Below are positions 18,169 to 26,348 of a stretch of 64,000 nucleotides of DNA, piece by piece. Origin of the DNA: a bacterium (GTDB lineage: Bacteria; Hinthialibacterota; Hinthialibacteria; Hinthialibacterales; Hinthialibacteraceae); assembly GCA_016125385.1 (NCBI GenBank), contig WGLV01000002.1, positions 124,001-188,000 on the forward strand, read 5' to 3'. Every line of letters begins with the position of its first letter. Within the stretch, counting starts at the first letter, position 1. A program made the position numbers and the translations under genes. Under the pieces are notes generated by a model that was given only the letters and a program-made list of their open reading frames with translations, had not been told where the DNA came from and searched no databases.

Positions 18169-18876
18169 ATGAAGACAATCGTGACCGTTTCGGCATTGCT
18201 TTTCGGTTTAATGACAATCGCCGCATGTAATCAGGATGGGGCTCCATCATCTATGTCTGCGAATGACCGTTCGATCCACGAGTCGTTCACTGAGCCGCCC
18301 GCCGCGCCGTGGCAATGGATTCGTGAGAATCCGGAAGCGTGGCGCATTGTGGAAAACGGCGGCATGGAAATTATGGTTGAGCCCGGCGGCCTGATGGGAG
18401 AAGGGAAAGATGCGAAAAACATCCTCGTTCAGCCCTGGCCGACTGGTGCAACGACTGCGTCCGTTGTCGTTACCGCAAATCATCAGGCTCAGTACGAACA
18501 GGCGGGGTTGATTCTCTACCGTGGCGATGACGATTACGTGAAACTGGTTGTTGAAATGGTCGACGGAACGCCCTCGATTGTATTGGTCACGGAAGTAGAC
18601 GCTCGCCCCGTTGTAGCGGGAAAAATTCCCTGTCCGGGACTCGACGCGGGGATATGTAAATGCACGCTGGTTCTGAACTGGAACGATGGCCTGGTCGAGG
18701 CGATGGCCTATTCAGTGGATGCGCATGATTCCGGCGCCGGGATGGGGATGATGCCAGTCGGAAACGGTGAATTCCCAACTGAAGCGGAGAGTCGAATCGG
18801 CGTTTTTTCGCAGGGAGGCGAGCCGGGAGCGAACCGCTGGGTGAAATTTGAAGATTTTCGAGTGTATGTAAAGTGA
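18169..18876 (+). CDS. Lipoprotein with DUF1349-like (concanavalin-type) domain
   Basis: The start is ATG 18169 with AGAGGAG upstream; 235 residues. The signal peptide ends in a lipobox (LMTIAAC), so the mature protein is lipid-anchored. The rest resembles DUF1349/beta-xylosidase C-terminal jelly-roll domains: FTEPPAAPWQWIRENPEAWRI, then the AGLILYRGDDDYVKLVVE strand, and the final SRIGVFSQGG..WVKFEDFRVY. Such domains bind carbohydrate. It lies 10 bases after the beta-helix gene, so the two may act together on a glycan at the cell surface. Confidence 0.8.
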   Translation: MKTIVTVSALLFGLMTIAACNQDGAPSSMSANDRSIHESFTEPPAAPWQWIRENPEAWRIVENGGMEIMVEPGGLMGEGKDAKNILVQPWPTGATTASVVVTANHQAQYEQAGLILYRGDDDYVKLVVEMVDGTPSIVLVTEVDARPVVAGKIPCPGLDAGICKCTLVLNWNDGLVEAMAYSVDAHDSGAGMGMMPVGNGEFPTEAESRIGVFSQGGEPGANRWVKFEDFRVYVK

Positions 18877-18903
18877 TATCCAATGCGCCGCGATCGGCCG
18901 CCC

Positions 18904-18933
18904 TTCATACAAAATGGAAAAGCGTAATACAAT
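18904..18933 (+). promoter_or_regulatory. Candidate promoter for the NikL-like/ECF operon
   Basis: TTCATA (18904-18909), an 18-base spacer and TACAAT (18928-18933) lie about 30 bases upstream of the NikL-like ATG. The match is moderate. I did not find a clear NikR-type GTATGA..TCATAC inverted repeat around it. Confidence 0.4.
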
Positions 18934-18960
18934 GAGAAATCAAACCTATGGGCGGAAATC

Positions 18961-19551
18961 ATGAAAAAAGGTTCGATCTTTACGCTTTTTCTTTTACTGG
19001 CCGTGGCATCCGCGTCGGCTCATCGCATGGACCTTGCCTACTACATGGAAGGCGAGGATCTGGTCGTCGAAGCCTGGTTGGGGCGCGACGAGCCTGTGGT
19101 GGAGGGTGATGTAACCGTTGCAGGCTCCGACGGGACTGTGTTGATCGAAGGTAAGACCGACGACAAGGGCGTTTTCCGCTGGGCCATTCCTGAAGAACGC
19201 GATCTGAAGATTACCGTCTTTGCGGGACGCGGGCATCAGGGCGAGGTGGAGATCATGAAAGAAGACCTCGCCGTATTGCGTGCTTCCATGCCGCCGGATG
19301 AGCAGCCCGAATACGCCCGTGAGGAATCCGCAGGCGCGACTAACGTGGCAACAACCGCTCCCGCTCCGAGAGTGGCTCCTCCATCCCGCAGCGCGCTCAT
19401 CTCGACGCAGGATCGTTTCGGCATGCCTGAACGCACCGTCATCGGTCTCGTATTCATTTTCAGCGCGGCGGCGGCGTGGTTGAGTTATCAGAACAACCGG
19501 CGTCTCAAGGCGCTTGAAGATCGGCTTAACGCGCGTGAATCACGAGATTGA
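18961..19551 (+). CDS. NikL/CbiL-like periplasmic accessory protein of a nickel/cobalt ECF transporter
   Basis: A 196-residue protein. A Sec signal peptide ends at ASASA, exposing an N-terminal HRMDLAYYMEGEDLVVEAW. A transthyretin-like beta domain follows (VEGDVTVAGSDGTVL, TDDKGVFRWAIPEERDLKITVFAGRGHQGEVEI), then a Pro-rich linker, one membrane helix (TVIGLVFIFSAAAAWLSY) and a short basic coiled tail. This is the layout of the NikL/CbiL additional component of nickel or cobalt ECF transporters, where an N-terminal His may bind the metal. It overlaps the T-component gene by 17 bases. The metal cannot be decided from sequence. Confidence 0.82.
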   Translation: MKKGSIFTLFLLLAVASASAHRMDLAYYMEGEDLVVEAWLGRDEPVVEGDVTVAGSDGTVLIEGKTDDKGVFRWAIPEERDLKITVFAGRGHQGEVEIMKEDLAVLRASMPPDEQPEYAREESAGATNVATTAPAPRVAPPSRSALISTQDRFGMPERTVIGLVFIFSAAAAWLSYQNNRRLKALEDRLNARESRD

Positions 19552-20308
19552 ACGCTACGCACAGGGCGATTCGCCGCTGCACCGTTGGGACGCGCGCTGG
19601 AAGCTGGGCGCGTTTTTGCTGCTCGCCGCATCGTGCGCATCGCTGAGCACGCTGGAGGGCGCCGGTACGGCGCTGCTGACGGCCATAATCGCGCTCGTTT
19701 TGTCGCGTTTGCCCTTGCGGTTGACGGCGGTGAGGATGGGAGAAATTCATCTGTTTCTGATCCCCTGTTTTCTGGTGCTTCCATTTACCGCCACAGGCCC
19801 CACGGCGACATTCGAGGGCATCCGATTCAGCATTGAGGGTCTCGACATGGCGGCGATGTTATACCTGCGCGCGCTATCGATCGTCATGCTGTCGATTGCG
19901 TTGATTTACACTACTCCCATGAGCCGCCTGATGCAGGCGGCTGAATCTCTGTACTTTCCCCGTACGCTGGTTCAGATCGCCCTGCTGACGTATCGTTACC
20001 TGTTTACCCTGGCGGAAGAATTTCAGCGAATTCGGTGCGCGTTGCGTGTTCGTGCGTTTCGCAACGAAATGACAATGCACGCCTATCGCGTCTGGGCCAA
20101 CGTGGCGGGCATGACGCTGGCGCGCAGTCTTGAACGCACCGAGCGGGTGCATAACGCGATGAAATGCCGTGGCTACGATGGCTGTCTGAAAACTCTCAAG
20201 CCTTTTCAGGCGAAAGTTTCGGATATGAACCTGTTCGCGCTGGCGATCATCGCCGCGGGTGTCGCGGTGGCGGTCGATTGGGCGGCGAAGGGCTGGATAT
20301 CGATATGA
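19535..20308 (+). CDS. ECF transporter T component, CbiQ/NikQ family
   Basis: The track begins with a TTG at 19514; the GTG at 19535 (NHEIERYAQGDSPLHRWDARWK) better matches where CbiQ proteins begin, giving 257 residues. About five helices span residues 25-130 and the C-terminus. Two cytoplasmic coupling motifs are present: ALRVRAFRN and AMKCRGYDG, versions of the paired A-R-G motifs that contact the ATPases. The family is the scaffold joining the substrate-binding S component to the ATPase. It is translationally coupled to NikL (overlap) and to the ATPase (ATGA overlap). Confidence 0.92.
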   Translation: MNHEIERYAQGDSPLHRWDARWKLGAFLLLAASCASLSTLEGAGTALLTAIIALVLSRLPLRLTAVRMGEIHLFLIPCFLVLPFTATGPTATFEGIRFSIEGLDMAAMLYLRALSIVMLSIALIYTTPMSRLMQAAESLYFPRTLVQIALLTYRYLFTLAEEFQRIRCALRVRAFRNEMTMHAYRVWANVAGMTLARSLERTERVHNAMKCRGYDGCLKTLKPFQAKVSDMNLFALAIIAAGVAVAVDWAAKGWISI

Positions 20309-21054
20309 GTTGTCTGATTGAAATCGATGGATTGCGCTATCACTATCCCGATGGACGGTCGGCGCTGAACGGCATCGACCTGCACGTCAAACATGGCGAG
20401 CGCGTTGGTCTGGTCGGCCCCAACGGCGCGGGAAAGACCACGCTCTTTCTGACGCTGGCGGGCGTAATCGATTCATTCGAAGGCGAGGTAAGCGTCGCGG
20501 GGTGCGACCTGACCACGCCGGAAGGTCGCAAAGAAGTCCATCGCAAACTGGGGATTGTATTTCAACAGACCGACGACCAGTTGTTTCATGCCAGCGTAGA
20601 AGAAGACATCGCCTTTGGTCCGCTCAATCTGGGAGCGGATGAAGCCGAAGTACGGCGGCGCGTGGATTGCGCACTGTCCAGCGTTGGGCTGAACGAAGAT
20701 TTCAAGAATCGCCTGCCGTTTCATCTTTCCGGTGGGGAAAAGCGGCGCGTGGCGATCGCCGGCGTACTGGCGATGGAACCGGATGTTCTTCTGCTGGATG
20801 AACCTTCCAGCGATCTCGATCCCCGAGGCCGCCGTGAACTGGTTCAGATTCTCGACCGGCTGCCGATTACGCGGGTTATCTCAAGCCACAATCTTGATTT
20901 CATCTGCGAGACATGCGAGCGGGTAGTGATTATCGATGGCGGCGTGGTTCGCGCCAGCGGCCCCACGCATGAAATTCTGGCGGATGAAGATCTGATGCTG
21001 AAACACGGTCTTGAAACGCCTTATTTTCTCCGGGAAGCGATTCGCGGTAAGTAG
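20305..21054 (+). CDS. ECF transporter ATPase, CbiO/NikO family
   Basis: The start is ATG 20305, overlapping the T-component stop by four bases; 249 residues. All ABC motifs are present: Walker A GPNGAGKTT, Q-loop FQQTDDQLF (the DQLF is typical of ECF ATPases), signature LSGGEKRRVAIAG, Walker B VLLLDEPSSDLDP and the switch His in ISSHNLDF. It powers metal uptake with the adjacent T component. The M/S component (CbiM/NikM), which binds the metal, is not in this cluster or elsewhere in the window. A terminator follows. Confidence 0.95.
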   Translation: MSCLIEIDGLRYHYPDGRSALNGIDLHVKHGERVGLVGPNGAGKTTLFLTLAGVIDSFEGEVSVAGCDLTTPEGRKEVHRKLGIVFQQTDDQLFHASVEEDIAFGPLNLGADEAEVRRRVDCALSSVGLNEDFKNRLPFHLSGGEKRRVAIAGVLAMEPDVLLLDEPSSDLDPRGRRELVQILDRLPITRVISSHNLDFICETCERVVIIDGGVVRASGPTHEILADEDLMLKHGLETPYFLREAIRGK

Positions 21055-21092
21055 TGAAGATTTATCAGTACGGGCGGGGAAATAAGAAAGAA

Positions 21093-21117
21093 AAAGGCGG
21101 AGAAACTCTCCGCCTTT
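21093..21117. terminator. Bidirectional terminator after the ECF operon
   Basis: AAAGGCGGAGA-AAC-TCTCCGCCTTT is a perfect 11-bp stem with a three-base loop and A/T flanks. It serves the ECF operon on plus and the FGE-like gene on minus (stop at 21142). Confidence 0.93.
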
Positions 21118-21141
21118 CGTGTTTGTATCGATCAGTTGCGT

Positions 21142-21987
21142 TTAGCGGATGCGCCAATCGTCAACGCTTGTCTGCGTGCTGCTGACGTTGCTCACGTCAG
21201 CCGCGATTCGGAACCCGTACGATTCGTCGCGGCGGGTATCGATTGCGCGATAGCGCCATGCGGGACGAGTACGGTGTTCGTTGTGTTTATATCCGCCGCC
21301 CTTGATGACGTAATAGCGTGTGTCGCGATCTTCAATCGGATCCGTGACGGGGCCCCGGTCATACCCGTCTCGCCATTTGTCGGCGGTCCATTCAAACAGA
21401 TTGCCTGTCATGTCGTACAATCCCCACGCATTGGGCAGTTTGGTTCCCACCGTGTGATGACGTCCCTTGGAGTTGTAATAATACCAGGCGTAATCGTCGA
21501 TGCCTTCATGCGTTTCGCCCCAGATGTAGGGCGTAGTGGTGCCCGCGTGGCAAGCGTATTCCCACTCGGCTTCAGTGGGAAGGCGAAAATCGCCAACTCC
21601 CATTTCACGAAGCTTATCGAAAAATTTGATGATGTCCCTGTGTGAAACGCCTTCCACCGGATGATTGGAGGCGAGGCTGTAATCATAGCGGGATGGTTCG
21701 CCGCCGAGGACGGCTTTCCATTGCGCCTGAGTCGTCTCATAGCGGCACAGATAAAAATCCCTGGAAAGGGTGACTTCATGCGGTGGAAACTCCTCAGGCC
21801 AGCGTTCATCCGCGTTTTTCGGGGTTCCCATTGTAAAGGATCCGGCTGGAATCTTCACGAATTCAAGAGGAATAGCGCCTTCAGCCAGACCGGGGATATC
21901 GACTCGGATGACGTCTTGTGAAAAGACGGGCGCAAGAAATCCGGCGGCGATAACGGCCAAGAACGCGAAGAGGAAAAGTCGTTTCAT
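21142..21987 (-). CDS. Exported formylglycine-generating-enzyme-like (SUMF1-domain) protein
   Basis: A 281-residue protein with a Sec signal peptide (MKRLFLFAFLAVIAAGFLAPVFSQ) and a single FGE-sulfatase domain. Typical motifs: FVKIPAGSFTMGTPKNADERWPEE, FYLCRYETTQAQW, HPVEGVSHRDIIKF, FRLPTEAEWEYACHAGTTTPY, GLYDMTGNLFEWTADKW and YVIKGGGYKH..RPAWRYRA..SYGFRIA. The two active-site cysteines of true sulfatase activators are absent near the C-terminus (SYGFRIAAD), so it is probably not a Cys-to-formylglycine converter. No sulfatase gene is nearby. The domain also occurs in secreted binding proteins. The ribosome-binding site is AGGA. Confidence 0.88.
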   Translation of the reverse strand: MKRLFLFAFLAVIAAGFLAPVFSQDVIRVDIPGLAEGAIPLEFVKIPAGSFTMGTPKNADERWPEEFPPHEVTLSRDFYLCRYETTQAQWKAVLGGEPSRYDYSLASNHPVEGVSHRDIIKFFDKLREMGVGDFRLPTEAEWEYACHAGTTTPYIWGETHEGIDDYAWYYYNSKGRHHTVGTKLPNAWGLYDMTGNLFEWTADKWRDGYDRGPVTDPIEDRDTRYYVIKGGGYKHNEHRTRPAWRYRAIDTRRDESYGFRIAADVSNVSSTQTSVDDWRIR

Positions 21988-22181
21988 AAATGATTCCTGT
22001 TTGTGGTTCCAAGTGAACAGCGCATTCCGGGGCGATACATGGATGAGGTCTCAATCCATTATAGCCCCTGTAATCATTCCTGAAAGAACGTGAAAATCAA
22101 GCCGCTTGCATTAGTGTTACGTTTGTGATAAATGTATTACCTCGGTTTGCTACAATATCCAACCATCAAAGGAGCCGCTTC

Positions 22182-22955
22182 ATGAAACGCATGGCGATTA
22201 CCCTGTTTACATTATTGATGATCTCATCCGCCGGTTGGGCTCATTTCCCGATCGTACTTCCATCACAGGCGTGGGCGGACGCGGGACAGGCTGTTTCGTT
22301 TTTCTATGTAAATGGTCATCCCTATGAACGGGAGTGGGAGGATACGCTGAAGGCCGGCCGGATCAGCGTGTTCGATCCGCATGGAGAAGAACTGAATCTG
22401 ACCTCATCAGCGAAATCTGTGGATTTCACCATGAATGCGAGGTCGGTCAAACGGCTGGAATGGTCATACACCCCGGTGGAAAAAGGCGACTATATCATCG
22501 CGGTCGACACCGAACCGTACGTCATGCACAGCCAATCCGCCTATCAGGATTTCGTCAAAGTCATCCTGCATTGCGACCGTCAGGACGGCTGGCGGAATCG
22601 CACCGGTCGTCCGGTGGAAATCGTTCCGCTAACCAGGCCTTATGGGTTGCCGGCAGGCGCGGTGTTTACCGCTCAAGTGATGAAAGGCGATCAACCGGTG
22701 GCGGGCGCCGAAGTGGAGATCGAGCATTATAACGAAATCGCGCCGGACCCCGATCATCTGCCGCCGGACCCCATGATCACGGGCGTGGTTGTTACCGACC
22801 CGAACGGAATTTTTACGGTGACGCTTCCCAAAGCGGGGTGGTGGATCGTCGCCTGCGCTGTGGATGAGGCAGGGACGATTGAACTGGAAGGCAAGACCCA
22901 CCCGCTGAACGCGCTGGCGGGAATGTATGTTCACGTGGATGAGCCGGTCAAATAA
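22182..22955 (+). CDS. DUF4198 periplasmic protein, possible metal-uptake accessory
   Basis: The start is ATG 22182 (MKRMAIT), with AAAGGAG upstream; 257 residues. A Sec signal peptide ends at SAGWA, leaving an N-terminal HFPIVLPS, followed by two beta domains (DAGQAVSFFYVNGHPYER and the later PVAGAEVEIEHYNE..VVVTDPNGIFTVTLPKAGWWIVAC). This is the DUF4198 family, some members of which (NikK-type) accompany nickel or cobalt ECF transporters; an exposed N-terminal His is common to them. The ECF genes lie 1.1 kb upstream on the same strand, but the FGE-like gene and a terminator intervene, so they are not one transcript. Confidence 0.8.
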   Translation: MKRMAITLFTLLMISSAGWAHFPIVLPSQAWADAGQAVSFFYVNGHPYEREWEDTLKAGRISVFDPHGEELNLTSSAKSVDFTMNARSVKRLEWSYTPVEKGDYIIAVDTEPYVMHSQSAYQDFVKVILHCDRQDGWRNRTGRPVEIVPLTRPYGLPAGAVFTAQVMKGDQPVAGAEVEIEHYNEIAPDPDHLPPDPMITGVVVTDPNGIFTVTLPKAGWWIVACAVDEAGTIELEGKTHPLNALAGMYVHVDEPVK

Positions 22956-22982
22956 AAATTCACTGCATCACGATTCAACGAA

Positions 22983-23008
22983 AAACCCCGCTGATAACGG
23001 CGGGGTTT
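22983..23008. terminator. Bidirectional terminator between DUF4198 gene and 385-aa gene
   Basis: AAACCCCGC, an eight-base loop, and GCGGGGTTT form a nine-base stem with A-rich and T-rich flanks. It lies 27 bases after the DUF4198 stop and 34 bases from the convergent gene stop. Confidence 0.9.
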
Positions 23009-23041
23009 ACTTTTGCGGTGAACTTCCAAACAAAAAAACCT

Positions 23042-24199
23042 TCAGCGGCGTCTGCCGGATGCGGATGTGAAGGCCATACGCCGCACGTTGCTCTTTTTCT
23101 TTGAATCGTCGTCGTAATCTCCTGATAATGCATATTCCGATTCGCTTTCGCCCGGATCGCTTTTCAGCAGGTTTTTTATCTCTTCGTCTGTCAACGCCGC
23201 GCCCATGCGTTCTTCGAGCGTCGGCTCACGGTGTTTTTTCGCGTGCGCGTGTTCAGCCTTTTCGGCCATTTCCAACGCGGTCGCTCCGTGGGCTGAGGGG
23301 CCAAGTTCAGACTCTCGCGACTGGACGATCGAAGTCAGCCCCCGGCGCTCAGTAGGCAGTATGCGCGACGATCCTACGAGAGGGAGCGGAATATCGACCA
23401 TTTCTGAAATGCTGAGATCCCAGCGGCTGGTCAACACGAGTTGCAGGGTTTCGCTATGACGAAGCGCCTCGCGCACGTGATTGTAAAACGCCTGAATTTT
23501 GGGCCTGAAATGAGCCGCATGCATCTGACAACGGCGTTCGAGGACCTCCTGCGCCCGCTTGAGCGTCGCGCGGTCATAGCCAAGGTCTTCTTCACTGACA
23601 TGCTGGTTCTGCAACAGATCGAGGGTGATGCGCGAGCGCTCATACAGCATCACGTTGTACATACTCGCCAGCGTGACGTTTGGAGCCTGATGTCTGACGT
23701 CGGCGACCAGATTCTCCAGCGTTTTTACGGCGCGGTTCAACTCGTGCCAGACCACTTCTCCATCGGGACCCAGTGAGTCTTTCACTTCGGGTAGAAGAGC
23801 CTTTTCGTGAGTGATGGCCAGAATGAGCCGTCTTAAATGATTCAGATAGAGAGTGAAGATTTCCGCCGACGTGAAGTTCCACATCGGCATGGGGCCTGAC
23901 TGAGTCAGATCGTCGACCAGACGGTCGAGATGTTCGATAAATCGGTCTGTTTCATTCTTGCCAAGCCAGAAGGCGCCTTCACCGGTATAGATGCAGGCGA
24001 TTTCTTCGGTGGGGCGGCTTTCGCGCAGGTCGTTTTCAATTGTGCGGAACTGTTTCTGAATACCGATCAGCTTGCCGTTGCACGCCTCCCAGGGATGGGG
24101 CGTACCGGCCATTTCTTCAAAGGATGTTCTGGTTATGCAAAGTTCGTCGAGAAATTTGCAGAGTTCATCCGTATACACTGTGCTGATGGGCTTCCGCAA
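23042..24199 (-). CDS. Unknown 385-residue helical protein
   Basis: The start is TTG 24199, supported by GGAG eight bases upstream; no in-frame ATG is equally well placed. The protein is almost entirely alpha-helical and charged, with long amphipathic stretches (RFIEHLDRLVDDLTQ, ELNRAVKTLENLVADVRHQ, RATLKRAQEVLERRCQMHAAHFRPKIQAFYNHVREAL). No membrane helix or signal peptide is visible. The last 70 residues are low-complexity and end in a basic tail (KKKSNVRRMAFTSASGRRR) that could bind nucleic acid or membrane. I recognise no family. It stands alone between a terminator and a long AT-rich intergenic region. Confidence 0.7.
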   Translation of the reverse strand: MRKPISTVYTDELCKFLDELCITRTSFEEMAGTPHPWEACNGKLIGIQKQFRTIENDLRESRPTEEIACIYTGEGAFWLGKNETDRFIEHLDRLVDDLTQSGPMPMWNFTSAEIFTLYLNHLRRLILAITHEKALLPEVKDSLGPDGEVVWHELNRAVKTLENLVADVRHQAPNVTLASMYNVMLYERSRITLDLLQNQHVSEEDLGYDRATLKRAQEVLERRCQMHAAHFRPKIQAFYNHVREALRHSETLQLVLTSRWDLSISEMVDIPLPLVGSSRILPTERRGLTSIVQSRESELGPSAHGATALEMAEKAEHAHAKKHREPTLEERMGAALTDEEIKNLLKSDPGESESEYALSGDYDDDSKKKSNVRRMAFTSASGRRR

Positions 24200-24619
24200 C
24201 GCATAGACTCCAAAATTAGTAACAACTTACGTATTGCTTTTCAATCAAAAAACAGGTGTTTAGCCTGTAGATAACATGACAATATCGATCTATTATATAG
24301 TGGTAAACCGTTGTTTGGTAATGAGTTACTTTAATTCGATTCTATCATGTACACGAAATTCGGAAAGAGGGAAAGTTGTTTATTTTTACTGAATAGGTAA
24401 AACGATTTTCAGGAAGATTTATTGAATCCAGTGGACACAAGAATTGTTCGATGAGAAGAATTCGCGGAGACGGAACCGGTAAAATATCCAGATGCTTTTC
24501 ATAATGGTTCAGCTGGTGCTATGCTGATCATCCCGGAATCGCCGTACTTCCATCAGTGTTTCTCACCGATGCCGCTCCGGATCATATGATCCGGTAACTT
24601 GAAAAAATTGAGGACAAGA
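24200..24619. other. AT-rich intergenic region upstream of the RuBisCO-like/cupin gene
   Basis: About 420 bases without a gene between divergent genes, AT-rich through 24210-24440. The left edge carries the ribosome-binding site of the minus gene. Toward the right is a weak promoter-like pair (TTCATA, 16 bases, TATGCT, about 24499-24526), then an 18-base perfect palindrome, then GAGGA before the ATG at 24620. The size, the palindrome and the AT content suggest regulated transcription, but I cannot identify the regulator or a riboswitch fold. Confidence 0.5.
24577..24594. promoter_or_regulatory. Perfect 18-base palindrome CCGGATCATATGATCCGG, candidate operator
   Basis: Each half (CCGGATCAT / ATGATCCGG) is an exact reverse complement of the other, without a spacer. 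It lies 25 bases before the ATG of the RuBisCO-like/cupin gene and downstream of the weak promoter candidate. There is no T-run, so it is not a terminator. A dimeric repressor site, or a hairpin in the leader that could hinder ribosome access, are both possible. Confidence 0.5.
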
Positions 24620-26197
24620 ATGGCGGACGTGTTACGCGCTACATACGACTTGACTTGTGACGCCACCGAAGTGGAGGGCTTCAGCAAGGATATTGCGTAC
24701 GAACAGACGGTTGAAGTTCCTGAATCGCTGGTTCCACCTGAAATTCGTGACCGGGTTGTGGGCAAAATACAGTCCATCACTCCGATATCCGAATCGCCTG
24801 CGGCGTTTAGAACTGTTATCGATTACCCGGCAAGCCATATCGGTGGACAATGGCCGCAACTGCTGAATCTGATTTATGGAAACATCTCTCTGAAAAAAAA
24901 CATCCGATTGACGGGGTTGGAGTTTCCCGATTCGTTTCTCAGTACCATTTATGGCCCTAATTACGGCATCGACGGCATTCGCAAAAGGTTGGGAGTCTAT
25001 GGCCGGCCGTTGCTGTCAACCGCGCTGAAGCCATACGGCTCCAAACCTGAAGTTTTCGCGGAAATGGCGAAAAAATTCGCCCTCGGCGGCGGTGACCTCA
25101 TCAAAGATGACCACAATCTGCATGAAGATTCGTTCGATGATTTCACTCGGCGGGCGCTGATGTGCCGCGACGCCGTGCTGGAAGCGGAAAAAACCACAGG
25201 ACGCCCCACGCTTTACTTTCCCAACGTGATGGCTCCGGTGGAAGAACTCGAACGCGCTTTGGCGTTTCTGCATCGCGAAGGCTTCTTTGGAATCCTGATT
25301 TCACCTTTCGCGGTGGGCCTCGATATGTTCCGCTATCTGGTAGAGAAATATCCAATCTGCTATATGGCTCACCCAAGCTTCACTGGCGCTCATTTCTTTG
25401 ACGACCGACATGGAATCGCTCACGGAGTCTTTTTAGGAACCATGTTCCGCATGTTGGGCGCCGATGTCTCGATTTTTCCGAACTACGGCGGGCGGTTTTC
25501 ATTCACGCGCCAGGACTGCCACGACATCTGTGACCGATTGCGTGAACCGCTGGGGGATCTCGCCAGCGCGTTTCCCGCGCCGGCTGGAGGAATGAAGTTC
25601 GATAATATTCCAACTATGAGCGCCGATTTCGGCGTTGAAACCGTCTATCTGATCGGCGGAGCGCTGATCGGATATTCCAGCGACCTGACCGAGAGCACGC
25701 AGGCGTTTATGGCGAAGGTCCGTGAGCACTTCAATGAACGTCTTGAAGACCCGGATGAGGGATTTGTTTCGGCGTGTGAATTGCCATCAGCCAAAGCCGC
25801 CGGTGTGGTGGTCAACCACCTGCCTTTCAATGAATTCCGATGGGAGGGTAGAGAGTCAGAGGCTTATAAAGACTCTAGTTCTGATCTTCCGTTTAAGAAT
25901 GTTTCTCGATGTGAGCTCATCGGAAAACACGGTGAAAACACCGCCTATGACCTTCGCTATTTCGAAATCGGCCCCGGCGGATTCAGCAGCCTTGAAAAGC
26001 ACAATCACACCCATACGGTGATCTGTGTGCGAGGTGAAGGCGTGTTAATGCTTGGTGATGAGCGAATTGAACTGAAGCATCTGGATACGGCGTACGTAAA
26101 GCCCATGCAGGTGCATCAGCTTAGAAATGAAAGCGATGAACCGTTCGGTTTTTTCTGTATCGTCGACCATGAACGCGACCAGCCGGTTAAGCCGTAA
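24620..26197 (+). CDS. RuBisCO-like protein fused to a C-terminal cupin
   Basis: The start is ATG 24620 (GAGGA upstream), 525 residues. Residues 1 to about 405 are a RuBisCO-like protein (form IV): STALKPYG keeps the catalytic-region Lys (K137, equivalent to K175), and GGGDLIKDDHNL keeps the carbamylation Lys (K162, K201) and one Asp, but the metal ligand Glu204 is His165. AGGMKFDNIP and LIGGALIGYSSD match the phosphate-binding loops. Loop 6 (IFPNYGGRFSF) lacks Lys334, so it is not a carboxylase. Residues about 430-520 are a cupin with HNHTH (461-465), VRGEG and PMQVHQLRN (H499). In R. rubrum an RLP and a separate cupin act in sequence on methylthioadenosine-derived sugar phosphates, so a bifunctional role is inferred. 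Confidence 0.9.
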   Translation: MADVLRATYDLTCDATEVEGFSKDIAYEQTVEVPESLVPPEIRDRVVGKIQSITPISESPAAFRTVIDYPASHIGGQWPQLLNLIYGNISLKKNIRLTGLEFPDSFLSTIYGPNYGIDGIRKRLGVYGRPLLSTALKPYGSKPEVFAEMAKKFALGGGDLIKDDHNLHEDSFDDFTRRALMCRDAVLEAEKTTGRPTLYFPNVMAPVEELERALAFLHREGFFGILISPFAVGLDMFRYLVEKYPICYMAHPSFTGAHFFDDRHGIAHGVFLGTMFRMLGADVSIFPNYGGRFSFTRQDCHDICDRLREPLGDLASAFPAPAGGMKFDNIPTMSADFGVETVYLIGGALIGYSSDLTESTQAFMAKVREHFNERLEDPDEGFVSACELPSAKAAGVVVNHLPFNEFRWEGRESEAYKDSSSDLPFKNVSRCELIGKHGENTAYDLRYFEIGPGGFSSLEKHNHTHTVICVRGEGVLMLGDERIELKHLDTAYVKPMQVHQLRNESDEPFGFFCIVDHERDQPVKP

Positions 26198-26348
26198 ACT
26201 CGAATCAATCCCTTCGTGTTCAAAGTGGCGGGTTTATAGGTGTTTTGAGGCTGTTTCTCCTGATATTCAGGCCGACTTGTGTTATGTTTATTAGTATTCT
26301 GTTAGAGTCTTCATGCTCCGACATTCACGTAGGGGGAGTACCGTTCTT

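Noticed and set aside
21142-21987. FGE-like protein as a true sulfatase activator
   Set aside because: Both catalytic cysteines near the C-terminus are missing and no sulfatase gene is nearby.
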